From positions 1 to 40,565 of the forward strand of contig JACDFU010000004.1 of assembly GCA_013815585.1 (NCBI GenBank): 40,565 nt of DNA, in the 5' to 3' direction. Made by a program: the position numbers and the translations under genes. This stretch comes from Chloroflexota bacterium (lineage in GTDB: Bacteria > Chloroflexota > Limnocylindria > Limnocylindrales > CSP1-4). Of the stretch, positions 15,049 through 22,843 are shown in pieces. How positions within the stretch are numbered: position 1 is the first letter of the stretch; every line of letters starts with the position of its first letter. Below the pieces are notes generated by a model that made no database searches, was not told the DNA's origin, and saw nothing but the letters and a program-made list of their open reading frames with translations.

Positions 15049-17844
15049 GTGTCAGCGATCGTTGCCCGGAGCGCCGAGCTGGCGCAGGTGCAGGAATTCC
15101 TGGACGAAGTCCTCGCGGGCCCCGCCGCGATGGTGCTGGAAGGCGAGACCGGCGCAGGCAAGACGACCATCTGGAAGGCCGCTCTCGAGGCGGCACTTGC
15201 CCGGGGATACCGCGTCCTCTCCTGTCGCCCTGTCGAGGCCGAGTCGTCGCTGGCGTTCGCGGCGCTTGGCGACCTGTTTGATGGCGTGCTGGAAGAACTG
15301 GATCCACCGCTGCCTGGACCCCAGCAGCACGCACTCGAAGTTGCGATTCTCGTCGCCAATCCCGAGGGTCCACCGCCAGACCAGCGCGCCGTTTCAGTGG
15401 CTTCACTGGGCGTTCTTCGGTCGCTCTCGGCGCGCTCACCCGTACTCGTGGGCGTCGATGACCTCCACTCGATGGACATCGCATCCGCTCGGGTCCTCGA
15501 GTTCGTGCTTCGGCGTCTCGAGGTCGACCGCGTGGGCTTCGTCGCGGGACTGCGCAGCGGAGATACGGCCCCACTGTCGATGGACCAGACCTATCCGGAG
15601 GCACGCCTTCACCGGCTGGCGGTCGGCCCGCTCGACGGCGACGCACTGGACGAGCTGTTCCGCTCGCGCCTGGGCGGAAGCTTCCCCAGACCCGTGCTGC
15701 GGCAGATCGAAGCGGCATCTGGGGGCAACCCGCTGTTTGCACTGGAGATCGCCAAAGGCATCCTCCGCGGAGACGTCAGTGCTGAGCCCGGGGAACACCT
15801 TCCTGTCCCCGACACGCTCCAGGAACTCATTCGCGACCGGCTGGGAGCGTTGTCAGCTGACGTGCGGGATGTCCTTTCAGCGGCCGCCGCATTGTCCGAT
15901 CCAACGCTTGAGATGCTGGAGCGTGCCGCCCCGACCGAAATGCCGACGCTCCGCGCGGTGGAGGAGGCGATCGAAGCCGGAATTGTCGAACTGAGCGGGC
16001 AGAGCCTTCAGTTCAGCCACCCCCTGTTCGCCTCGACGCTATACCACCAGATCACTCCCAAACGCAGGCGCGCGCTGCATCGTCGACTGGCTGACCTCGT
16101 GTCCACCCCGGAGGAGCGGGCACTTCACCTCGCACTTGCCGCGGCCGGTCCCGACGCCGCCGTGGCTGCCGCGCTGGACCAGGCGGCTCGAAGGGCCGCC
16201 GCGCGCGGCGCCCCGGACGCTGGCGCCGACCTCTCCGAGCAAGCGTACCGACTGACCCCCGCGAGAAGTGCCGGGGAGGCAACTCGCCGGCGAGTCGAGG
16301 CAGCGGAGTATCACTTCGCGGCGGGCGACACTGGGAGGGCACGTCGCCTGCTGGAGGAAGTCGCATCAGCCGCGGAGCCGGGGCCGGTCCGCGCGGGCAT
16401 CCTCCGCCGCCTGGCCAAGGTGCGCTACCGTAGCGACAGTTGCTCCGTAGCCGCGGAGCTTCTCAACCGAGCCCTCCAGGAGACGGGCGACAACCCCTCG
16501 GCGCGAGCCGAGATCCAGCGCGATCTCGCCTGGGCTGTGACGTTGTGTGGTGACGTACCGAACGCGGCGGAATACGCGCAGGCTGCGCTCCAGGCGGTTC
16601 AGGGCGAGACGGCTGAGCAGATGGTGCCGGAGCTCCTCGCGGCTTCCGCAATGGCCGAGTTCCTCCTGGGGCGCGGGATCCCCAGGGATCTCATGCGCCG
16701 CGCTGTAGAGCTCGAACGACCCAGTCCCGACGTTCCGATCGAGTGGCGCCCCAGCATGGTGCTGGGCATGATGCTCAAGTGGTCCGGCGACCTCATCGGC
16801 GCCCGAACGCGCTTCGAGAATTTGCACCGGCAGGTGCTTCAGGCGGGGGAGGAAACGTCCCTCGCATTTCTGCTTTCCCAGATGAGCGAGGGCGCAACGC
16901 TCGAGGGCGATTGGAGCACGGCGCTTCGGCAGGCGGACGAGGCCGACAAATTCGCCCTGCAAACTGGTCAGGACCTGGTTCGGGCCGGCGTGCTCTATGC
17001 CAAGAGCCTCGTCCAGGCGCACATGGGCCACGCGGATGAGGCGCGTGAAACCGCCCGTGCGGGCCTGGCCCTTTCGGAGCGGGTCGGCTCGGTGCTGACC
17101 ATGATGCTCAACCAGACCGTGTTGGGGTTCGTGGAGCACTCGCTCGAGAAACCAGCCGCCGCGCACGGCTACCTGGCACCGTTAGTCGCCTGGCTCGACA
17201 TCGTCGGAATTCGGGAGCCGGGTATCTTCCGGTTCGTCCCGGACGAGGTGGAGGCCCTGATCGCCCTCGGCGATCTTGACAAGGCACAGGCACTGCTTGC
17301 GCCCTACGAGGAGGACGTCGCGCGGCTCGACCGACCGTCACCGCTCCTGGCGGCCGCCCGCTGCCGCGCGCTGCATACCGGTGCGGTGGGCGATTCCTCG
17401 GCCGCGGCGTCATTGCTCGAACGTGGCTTGAGCGACCACGGAGAGCTTGCCCAGCCCTTTGAGCGTGCCCGTGCCTGGCTTGTGATGGGTACGATCCAGC
17501 GTCGTACCCGGCAGCGGCGAGCCGCTCGAGCGTCGCTTCAACAGGCGTTGGAGATCTTCGACCACCTGGGTGCCAAGTTATGGTCATTGCGGGCGCGGCG
17601 TGCGCTAGGCATACGAATGGAGCGGGGATCGACAGGCGGGGCCGTGCTCACGCCGGCCGAGCGGCGCGTAGCCGAGCTGGTCGCCTCGGGTGGTACGAAT
17701 CGCGAGGTCGCCGACCGCCTGTTCGTGAGCGTGAGAGCCGTCGAGCTCCACCTCACGAGTATCTACCGTAAGCTCGGCATCAGGTCTCGCACTGAGCTTG
17801 CGCTAAAGATCGTGCGTGACGACGCAGCGGTCGCTCGGATGTGA
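15049..17844 (+). CDS. LuxR-family ATP-binding transcriptional regulator (LAL type)
   Basis: A 931-aa regulator. The N-terminus is an AAA/STAND ATPase with Walker A GETGAGKT (32-39) and Walker B VLVGVDDLHSMD (about 136-147). A long alpha-helical TPR-like middle follows. The LuxR-type helix-turn-helix is at the C-terminus (about 866-925: LTPAERRVAELVASGGTNRE, VADRLFVSVRAVELHLTSIY, RKLGIRSRTEL). LAL regulators usually activate secondary-metabolite or catabolic operons on binding a small ligand. GTG 15049 opens directly into VARSAELAQVQEF, where the family normally starts; its ribosome-binding site is weak. It is divergent from the 78-aa peptide gene with 197 bases between starts, making that operon its most obvious target. 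The stressosome genes follow 46 bases downstream. Confidence 0.92.
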   Translation: MSAIVARSAELAQVQEFLDEVLAGPAAMVLEGETGAGKTTIWKAALEAALARGYRVLSCRPVEAESSLAFAALGDLFDGVLEELDPPLPGPQQHALEVAILVANPEGPPPDQRAVSVASLGVLRSLSARSPVLVGVDDLHSMDIASARVLEFVLRRLEVDRVGFVAGLRSGDTAPLSMDQTYPEARLHRLAVGPLDGDALDELFRSRLGGSFPRPVLRQIEAASGGNPLFALEIAKGILRGDVSAEPGEHLPVPDTLQELIRDRLGALSADVRDVLSAAAALSDPTLEMLERAAPTEMPTLRAVEEAIEAGIVELSGQSLQFSHPLFASTLYHQITPKRRRALHRRLADLVSTPEERALHLALAAAGPDAAVAAALDQAARRAAARGAPDAGADLSEQAYRLTPARSAGEATRRRVEAAEYHFAAGDTGRARRLLEEVASAAEPGPVRAGILRRLAKVRYRSDSCSVAAELLNRALQETGDNPSARAEIQRDLAWAVTLCGDVPNAAEYAQAALQAVQGETAEQMVPELLAASAMAEFLLGRGIPRDLMRRAVELERPSPDVPIEWRPSMVLGMMLKWSGDLIGARTRFENLHRQVLQAGEETSLAFLLSQMSEGATLEGDWSTALRQADEADKFALQTGQDLVRAGVLYAKSLVQAHMGHADEARETARAGLALSERVGSVLTMMLNQTVLGFVEHSLEKPAAAHGYLAPLVAWLDIVGIREPGIFRFVPDEVEALIALGDLDKAQALLAPYEEDVARLDRPSPLLAAARCRALHTGAVGDSSAAASLLERGLSDHGELAQPFERARAWLVMGTIQRRTRQRRAARASLQQALEIFDHLGAKLWSLRARRALGIRMERGSTGGAVLTPAERRVAELVASGGTNREVADRLFVSVRAVELHLTSIYRKLGIRSRTELALKIVRDDAAVARM

Positions 17845-17890
17845 AACGCTGTCGCACGCTCCACGTGCCGTGACGAGGAAGGAAGGAACT

Positions 17891-18796
17891 ATGGAGGAGC
17901 AAGACGGTCGCGCAGGTCCCGCCGTCGCCCAGGGACCGGACATCGATGCCGAGCTGCTGCGCGAGCTGGTGGCGCATCTGAGGCACCACCGGACGCGGCT
18001 TCGGGAGGAGTGGGCCCGGCGCATTACCGACGCTCAGCTGCTGAGTGTCATGACGGCCGGCGAGATCTTTTCCGAGGTCACGGCGGTCTACGACAACTAC
18101 GTCGACGCTCTCGAGACGGGGAGCATCGAGGCCCTCGAGGCCTACGCGAGGAGCCTCTCCGAGCGAATCATCCCCCGCGGCGTGGAAACCCACGAGGTAC
18201 TCGGCGTCGTGCTCCTGCTGCGCGACGTGCTGGCGCGTTCCCTGTTCGAGAAGTACGTCGAGGACTCGGACCTGCTCAATCGTGTGCTCGACGCGTACGA
18301 GCCGGCTGCAAACCGGATCGCAGTGACGGTCGGTGTGAGCTTCGTTCAGGAGCGAGAGCGCGTCATTCGCCAGCAACAGTTGGCGATCCGAGAGCTCTCA
18401 ACCCCGGTCCTCAAAGTGCGCGAGCAGCTGCTCATTCTCCCGATCATCGGCGCGCTCGACACCGCGAGGGCCCGCCAGCTGACCGAGCAACTGCTGCGTG
18501 GGATCCGCGACAACCGCGCGAAGGTAGTGGTCATCGACATCACCGGTGTACCGGCGATTGATGTCGAAGTCGCAAACCATCTTGTCCAGGCCGTTCGCGC
18601 GTCACGGCTGATGGGCGCCCACGTCATCATCAGCGGTCTCTCGGCCGAGATCGCCCAGACGCTCGTGAACCTCAGGGTCGACTTGAGCATGATGCAGAGC
18701 GTGGGCGACCTCCAAGGTGGGATCGAGGAGGGCGAACGTCAGTTGAGCTACGCCGTGACGAGGATCGATGGAGTCGGGGCGGAAGGGGAAGGATAG
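17891..18796 (+). CDS. rsbR: Stressosome scaffold protein RsbR
   Basis: A 301-aa protein. Residues about 15-155 form the helical N-terminal sensor region of RsbR proteins, and about 172-285 the STAS domain (PIIGALDTARARQ, VVVIDITGVPAIDVEVANHL, LRVDLSMMQSV). In Bacillus RsbRA two threonines are phosphorylated by RsbT. The first is conserved here (T191 in LDTARA). The second position, by alignment from memory to VVDT, is valine (V225 in AIDVEVA). ATG 17891 has GGAAGGA upstream. It is the first gene of rsbR-rsbS-rsbT, with 11 bases to rsbS. Cytosolic, expected to form the large stressosome complex with RsbS. Confidence 0.93.
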   Translation: MEEQDGRAGPAVAQGPDIDAELLRELVAHLRHHRTRLREEWARRITDAQLLSVMTAGEIFSEVTAVYDNYVDALETGSIEALEAYARSLSERIIPRGVETHEVLGVVLLLRDVLARSLFEKYVEDSDLLNRVLDAYEPAANRIAVTVGVSFVQERERVIRQQQLAIRELSTPVLKVREQLLILPIIGALDTARARQLTEQLLRGIRDNRAKVVVIDITGVPAIDVEVANHLVQAVRASRLMGAHVIISGLSAEIAQTLVNLRVDLSMMQSVGDLQGGIEEGERQLSYAVTRIDGVGAEGEG

Positions 18797-18807
18797 ACCC
18801 CGCCTCC

Positions 18808-19152
18808 ATGCCCGTCTCGATTCTGAAGCAGCGCCACTACCTGATCGCCTCGGTTCAGTCCGCGCTCACCGATACCGAGGTCCTGGAATTGCGCGACGCG
18901 CTGCTCGCGGAGCTGGCCAAGCATCGCTCTCGCGGAATCATCATCGATGTGGCGGCGCTGGACGTGATCGATTCCTTCGTTTCGCGGTCGCTGACGACCG
19001 TCGCACGCACCGGCACGCTGCGCGGAGCAAGGACCGTGATCGTCGGCATCCAGCCTGAGGTGGCCGTCGCGATGAGCCATTTCGGCCTTGGGTTGGAGGC
19101 CGTGGATACTGCTCTCGATCTCGAAGCCGGCATTGAGCTGCTCGATCGCTGA
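18808..19152 (+). CDS. rsbS: Stressosome antagonist RsbS
   Basis: A 114-aa stand-alone STAS protein that sequesters RsbT until phosphorylated. The core motif VAALDVIDSFVSRSL contains S56, the equivalent of the phosphorylated serine of Bacillus RsbS (DSF context). The C-terminal VIVGIQPEVAVAMSHFGLGL and VDTALDLEAGIELL match the family closely, and length is typical. It lies between rsbR and rsbT with 10-11 base gaps, so the three are one operon. Confidence 0.95.
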   Translation: MPVSILKQRHYLIASVQSALTDTEVLELRDALLAELAKHRSRGIIIDVAALDVIDSFVSRSLTTVARTGTLRGARTVIVGIQPEVAVAMSHFGLGLEAVDTALDLEAGIELLDR

Positions 19153-19162
19153 CTCGCCCATC

Positions 19163-19696
19163 GTGTCCGAAGAGATCCGCGTGACCGTGGCCGCTGATGC
19201 GGACACGGTGGTAGCGCGCCAGAAGGGGAGGGAACTGGCGCTGCGGCTTGGGTTCACGCGAACCGACGCGACATTCATTGCGACCGCGATCTCCGAGATT
19301 GGCCGGAACATCTGGACCCACGCCGGGGAGGGCGAGATCGTGCTGTGCGGTCTCAGCGAAGACGGCCGCGAGGGCATCATCGTCATCGCCCGCGACAAGG
19401 GCCCCGGAATCGCCGATGTGGATGCGGTGATGCGCGACCAACTCAGCTCTGACAAAGGTCTCGGGATGGGCTTGTGGGGCGCAAGGAAGCTCATGGATGA
19501 GGTCACGATCGTCTCCGAGCGCGGCAAGGGCACGACAGTGACGATGAAGAAGTGGCGCGGTTTCGCCTTCGACGAGGTGCGCCAGCTCCTGGGCGAGGGA
19601 GGCGCGGAGCAGCGCGCTCCGAGGCTCGGTCTACGGATCGACGTCTCGAATGTGGCAGAGGCGCTCGAGCAGCTGGAGGACACACCCAGGCGCTGA
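19163..19696 (+). CDS. rsbT: Stressosome serine/threonine kinase RsbT with C-terminal extension
   Basis: A GHKL-fold kinase that phosphorylates RsbR and RsbS and on release activates a downstream phosphatase or other partner. The N-box FIATAISEIGRNIWTHA, G1 box DKGPGIAD and G2 box GLGMGLWGARKLMDEV are intact. GTG 19163 fits the usual RsbT N-terminus; upstream in-frame sequence overlaps rsbS in another frame. At 177 aa it is about 40 residues longer than typical RsbT, which ends near TTVTMKKW. The extra tail contains LGLRIDVSNVAEALEQLED, a possible helix. No RsbU/RsbX-type phosphatase or anti-sigma gene lies nearby, so the output is unknown. Confidence 0.92.
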   Translation: MSEEIRVTVAADADTVVARQKGRELALRLGFTRTDATFIATAISEIGRNIWTHAGEGEIVLCGLSEDGREGIIVIARDKGPGIADVDAVMRDQLSSDKGLGMGLWGARKLMDEVTIVSERGKGTTVTMKKWRGFAFDEVRQLLGEGGAEQRAPRLGLRIDVSNVAEALEQLEDTPRR

Positions 19697-19797
19697 TGCT
19701 GCTCGACGTGAACCTGCTGCTCTATGCGGTGGACGCGTCGGGACTCGCAACCGCCTGGCGCTCCAGCCGCCCGAGATGTTGTAGTATCGTGCGATGA
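19696..19797 (+). pseudogene. Truncated PIN-domain toxin gene start
   Basis: The ATG shares a base with the rsbT stop (TGATG). The first residues MLLDVNLLLYAVDASG match the start of VapC/PIN toxins, including the first acidic residue (D4). The frame then turns into arginine-rich nonsense and stops at 19797, just inside the next gene. A full PIN protein needs about 130 residues, so this is a remnant cut where the next toxin-antitoxin module begins. Confidence 0.65.
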
Positions 19798-20039
19798 TCA
19801 CTGTTCCAGAGGCAGCGAGGCGGACAGGCCGGGATGCCGAGACCATCCGCCGCTGGATCCGGACAGGGAGGCTCCAGGCGCAGAAGGTCGGTACCCAGCA
19901 CCTTATCGACGAAGCGGACCTCGACGTTCTGGTGGGAGACGAGCAGCTGCCTTTGCCGGCTGAGTGGTCACGCCTGCCCGACGGACGCCCGATGCCCAAT
20001 GTAGTTCGGGCTGTCCGACTCTCGCGGGCCGGCCGTTGA
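19794..20039 (+). CDS. Helix-turn-helix (MerR/excisionase-like) antitoxin
   Basis: An 81-aa DNA-binding protein. The N-terminal MITVPEAARRTGRDAETIRRWIRTGRLQAQKVG (split here: VPEAARRTGRDAETIRRWI, then RTGRLQAQKVG) is the excisionase-type winged helix. The C-terminal 30 residues (LPAEWSRLPDGRPMP) would wrap the toxin. It overlaps the PIN toxin gene by 4 bases (TTGA), the normal antitoxin-toxin order. TAGTAT just before the ATG may be a -10 box of an autoregulated, nearly leaderless promoter; no -35 is clear. Confidence 0.8.
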   Translation: MITVPEAARRTGRDAETIRRWIRTGRLQAQKVGTQHLIDEADLDVLVGDEQLPLPAEWSRLPDGRPMPNVVRAVRLSRAGR

Positions 20040-20431
20040 GCTATGTCATCGACACGAGCGTCATCGTCCCCGCGTCATTGACCGGCCGATGGCCCCGTTC
20101 GCTGGCTCGCTTCGCGCTGGCAGCACCCACGCTCCTCTGGTCGGAAGCGGCGTCTGCGCTCAAGCAGCTGGAATGGCGAGGCGAGATCGATGCCGATCAG
20201 GCCGAGCGAGCCGTCAGCTGGCTGCAGAAAGCAGGTGTCGAATCGCACGACTCCCGCGAGCTCATCCTGTCGGCCTGGCAGGTGGCAAAGGCGCTGGGAT
20301 GGGCGAAAACGTACGACGCTGAGTACATCGTTCTCGCACAGGGCCTCAGCGTGCCGCTCCTGACCTTCGATGCGCGGCTCCAGCGCGCCGCGGGCCACCT
20401 GGTGGAGATCCGAGGGCCGACTGAAGCCTGA
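20036..20431 (+). CDS. PIN-domain toxin (VapC-like)
   Basis: A 131-aa PIN-fold ribonuclease toxin. It begins LSYVIDTSVIVPASL with the first catalytic aspartate (D6), has the glutamate of SEAASALKQLEW, then TYDAEYIVLAQGLSVPLLTFDARL, carrying the third and fourth acidic residues. TTG 20036 overlaps the antitoxin stop as TTGA and starts exactly where PIN proteins start; frame upstream of it lies inside the antitoxin gene. Neutralised by the helix-turn-helix antitoxin encoded immediately before. Confidence 0.88.
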   Translation: MSYVIDTSVIVPASLTGRWPRSLARFALAAPTLLWSEAASALKQLEWRGEIDADQAERAVSWLQKAGVESHDSRELILSAWQVAKALGWAKTYDAEYIVLAQGLSVPLLTFDARLQRAAGHLVEIRGPTEA

Positions 20432-20458
20432 ATGGTCGCTGGCCCCAGCGCGAGCGGA

Positions 20459-20860
20459 TCAGGCGAGCCAGTTCTCGAGGCGGAGGTCCGGCACCCGCTC
20501 GAAGTGACGTTGGTTGCCGGAAACCAAGGTCAAATCGAAGGCGAGCGCGATCGCGGCGATCCGGAGATCCGGCTCAGCCAGAGGAGTACCAAGGCGTTCG
20601 AGGTGAGCCTTCAGACGGCCGAAGATCTCTGCGCCCTTCTCGTCGAACGGCAGAACCGGCAGGGCGTCCGTGAGCTGCTCGAATCGCTCCATGAGGTCCT
20701 CGCGGTTTCGGCGGACAGCACCAAAGACCAGTTCGCCAAGGCTGATCGCGGACATGAACTGTTCCTCGGCCGCGACCGTGGCCAAGCGCCGGACAACTCG
20801 GACGTCGGGATTTCGGCGCAGGGTCGCGGAAAGTGTGTCGGTGTCGAGCAGATAGCTCAT
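20459..20860 (-). CDS. vapC: VapC-family toxin
   Basis: A 133-aa PIN ribonuclease. MSYLLDTDTLSATLR contains the first aspartate, MSAISLGELVFGA the conserved glutamate, and PLAEPDLRIAAIALAFDLTLVSGNQRHF the third and fourth acidic/asparagine positions (motif split: PDLRIAAIAL, TLVSGNQRHF). It closely resembles the VapC type that cleaves initiator tRNA or 23S rRNA, though target cannot be told. ATG 20860 overlaps the antitoxin stop (ATGA). It converges on the previous PIN gene with 27 bases between. Confidence 0.92.
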   Translation of the reverse strand: MSYLLDTDTLSATLRRNPDVRVVRRLATVAAEEQFMSAISLGELVFGAVRRNREDLMERFEQLTDALPVLPFDEKGAEIFGRLKAHLERLGTPLAEPDLRIAAIALAFDLTLVSGNQRHFERVPDLRLENWLA

Positions 20861-21144
20861 TCGAGCTCGGGGAGCGGGCGATCAGCGGCCGCCTGGCGAC
20901 CGGCAACGACGTCGGCCATGACAGACTCAAAGTCATCCCAGTCAGCCAGCAGCCCTGTAACAGACAGGAGCCCGCCTGCGCGCTCTGCCCGGGGGTGCTC
21001 AGGGTCGGACGTACCCACATACGGGACGACACGCGCGACCGGCCGGTCCCGCCTGACCACAACCGTCGCTTCGCCCCGTTCGGCGGCATCGAGGACCCGG
21101 CGAAAGTCACGCTTTAGCTCGCCCACCGCTAGTTGCCGTGTCAT
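20857..21144 (-). CDS. Phd/YefM-family antitoxin
   Basis: A 95-aa antitoxin. MTRQLAVGELKRDFRRVLDA, GEATVVVRRDRPVARVVPY is the Phd/YefM DNA-binding fold, and the C-terminal half (LLADWDDFESVMADVV) would bind the toxin. ATG 21144 is chosen over the upstream GTG because the family begins here and a candidate operator/promoter lies directly before it. Translationally coupled to vapC. Confidence 0.88.
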   Translation of the reverse strand: MTRQLAVGELKRDFRRVLDAAERGEATVVVRRDRPVARVVPYVGTSDPEHPRAERAGGLLSVTGLLADWDDFESVMADVVAGRQAAADRPLPELE

Positions 21145-21147
21145 AGT

Positions 21148-21179
21148 GTCAGAGTGACTACCGACAGCAGTCGTGTCAA
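21148..21179 (-). promoter_or_regulatory. Candidate promoter/operator of the phd-vapC module
   Basis: A perfect TTGACA occurs on the minus strand at 21179-21174. Between it and the ATG lies the small inverted repeat GTCA-GAG-TGAC (21148-21158), a plausible antitoxin-binding site. The -10 is poor. Autoregulation by the antitoxin is the family norm; this site is a guess. Confidence 0.35.
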
Positions 21180-21364
21180 GCAGGGCGGTCCGAAGGCCTG
21201 GGCCCCTCACTACCACCAGAACGGATCACTGCCGATAAGCGAAGTTATGTAACAAGCACAGGAACCGCGGAACTTCTGGTGCCGTGCAGGGGTGCCCGAC
21301 AGGGCCTCGACGACCTGACGGCAGGACGCATGTCCGTCGAGGGGGTGCTCGTGCTGTCCGCGCG

Positions 21365-21513
21365 TCAGCGCTTGAGCGTCCGCCAGAATCGATTGCCCGG
21401 CCAGGCGAAAATGGTGGCCCGTCGCGCCCGACCACAGCCCGGGATCGATGCCCACGAACAGGACGCGCCAGCCGGAACGCTTGGTGGAGCTGATTCGTGA
21501 CTTCCTGACCAGC
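21365..21513 (-). pseudogene. mug: Remnant of G/U mismatch-specific DNA glycosylase (mug)
   Basis: The minus strand encodes RVLFVGIDPGLWSGATGHHF, the start of the Mug/TDG catalytic domain (usual GINPG motif here GIDPG). The next family motif AWPGNRFWRTLKR is present only in the neighbouring frame. The switch is at a run of four T (plus-strand AAAA 21408-21411) where three would keep the frame, so one base was inserted. The shifted frame then stops at TGA 21365, and nothing recognisable of the C-terminal half follows. The 5' end also looks short. A dead gene fragment left between an antitoxin and a methyltransferase. Confidence 0.75.
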
Positions 21514-22710
21514 TCAGGAAACGACAGCCTCGACGATGCGTAGCGGCCCAGAGGTGTGGATCAGAGTGCTCTCGGTGAAGCCAGCGGCCTCCAGGAGCTT
21601 GGCGAACTGCTCGCCCGTTCTCTCGCGCCCGCCGGTGATCGCAAGCATGATCACGTCCAGCGTGTGGCCTCGCAGGTCGGCGGCGACGTCCACGAGAACG
21701 TTCTCGATGATGAGCACTCGCGCACCTGGCGAGGCCGCCCGGCGTACGGCGCTCAGGATGGCGGCGGTCTCCGCGTCCGGCCAGTCGTGGAGCACCTCCA
21801 TGAGGACGTACGCGTCCGCAGTGGGCAGCGGGTCGACGAAGAAGTCGCCGGCGTTGGCGGTCAGCCGGTCCCGGTCTATCTCGAGTGAGGCGATGACGTC
21901 CGGTAGGTCGAACAGAATCCCTTCGGCTGTGGGCACGGCGTCGAGCATTGCGCGGAGCAGGTGACCGCGACCTCCTCCGATGTCGGCGATCGTGTCGAAG
22001 CGGCTGAAGTCGTAGGCACTGAGGACGGCGGCCGTGTCGGCGGCAGCTTTCCCCGTCATCGCCTGGCCGAAGATCTCCCGTTCCTCAGGATGCTGCAGGA
22101 GGTATGCCCAGAGTCCGCCGTCGTCGGCCAGTTCGATGGACGGGGACCCGGTTCGGATCGAGTGGTCGAGCCGGCCGAAGGACGCGCGCATGACCGGTAG
22201 GCCGATCATCCGGGAGTACGCGCGCATTGACATCGGGTGGTCGCTGTGCAGCAGCCGCGATGCGTCCGTGTGACCGTACCCGTCGTCCTGACGCTCGAAG
22301 ATTCCGTTCGCCGCCAGCAGGCACAGAACTCGATCGAGCGCACCAGGGTCAACGGTGCATGCGGCCGCCAGCTGCTTGATGCTCACGGGTTCGTCGTCGA
22401 TGTGGTCGGCCACGCCGAGCTCCGCCACGGCATGCAGGGCCGAAGAGGCCACGACGGCATTGGTCAGCATCCAGATTGTCTCGTGCGGTTGCGGTCGTCG
22501 CCTCGCTCGGCGCTCCGGGATGCTGTCAAGCCTCGCGTAGGTCTCGGCGCTTTCGAATTCGAAGGCGACGACGGGCTCATCGCCGACCACCCATGCATCG
22601 TGGCCAGGTTCGATGACATAGGCGTCGTCCGGTCCGGCTTCTCCCTCGGTGCCATCGGTGTGTGCGACGTGCAGGCGGCCCTCCATTGTCGAACTGTTCT
22701 CCCGACGCAC
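21514..22710 (-). CDS. O-methyltransferase with N-terminal half-cupin
   Basis: A 398-aa protein. Residues about 10-60 look like the second half of a small cupin barrel (GRLHVAHTDGTEGEAGP, DAYVIEPGHDAWVVGDEP). From about 75 on it is a SAM-dependent O-methyltransferase of the Methyltransf_2 class: dimerisation/winged-helix domain, SAM motif IADIGGGRGHLL (241-252) and VLMEVLHDWPD before the catalytic region. Such enzymes methylate hydroxyls of phenolics, carotenoids or polyketides; the substrate is unknown. GTG 22710 is the longest start; ATG 22686 begins right at the cupin half. No first cupin half is found upstream in any frame I checked, so this is either a truncated fusion or a degraded cupin used as an N-terminal tag. 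Confidence 0.82.
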   Translation of the reverse strand: MRRENSSTMEGRLHVAHTDGTEGEAGPDDAYVIEPGHDAWVVGDEPVVAFEFESAETYARLDSIPERRARRRPQPHETIWMLTNAVVASSALHAVAELGVADHIDDEPVSIKQLAAACTVDPGALDRVLCLLAANGIFERQDDGYGHTDASRLLHSDHPMSMRAYSRMIGLPVMRASFGRLDHSIRTGSPSIELADDGGLWAYLLQHPEEREIFGQAMTGKAAADTAAVLSAYDFSRFDTIADIGGGRGHLLRAMLDAVPTAEGILFDLPDVIASLEIDRDRLTANAGDFFVDPLPTADAYVLMEVLHDWPDAETAAILSAVRRAASPGARVLIIENVLVDVAADLRGHTLDVIMLAITGGRERTGEQFAKLLEAAGFTESTLIHTSGPLRIVEAVVS

Positions 22711-22843
22711 AGGGATGCCAACAGCCTGGTCGATAGATGACCGGGGAGAATAAGCCGCTCGAGATCAGCGAGCTGCAGGTACTGGGCGAGCGTTTCCGGT
22801 GGCGCGAATCGATCACGACCCTCCACCGACCGACAATGAACCT

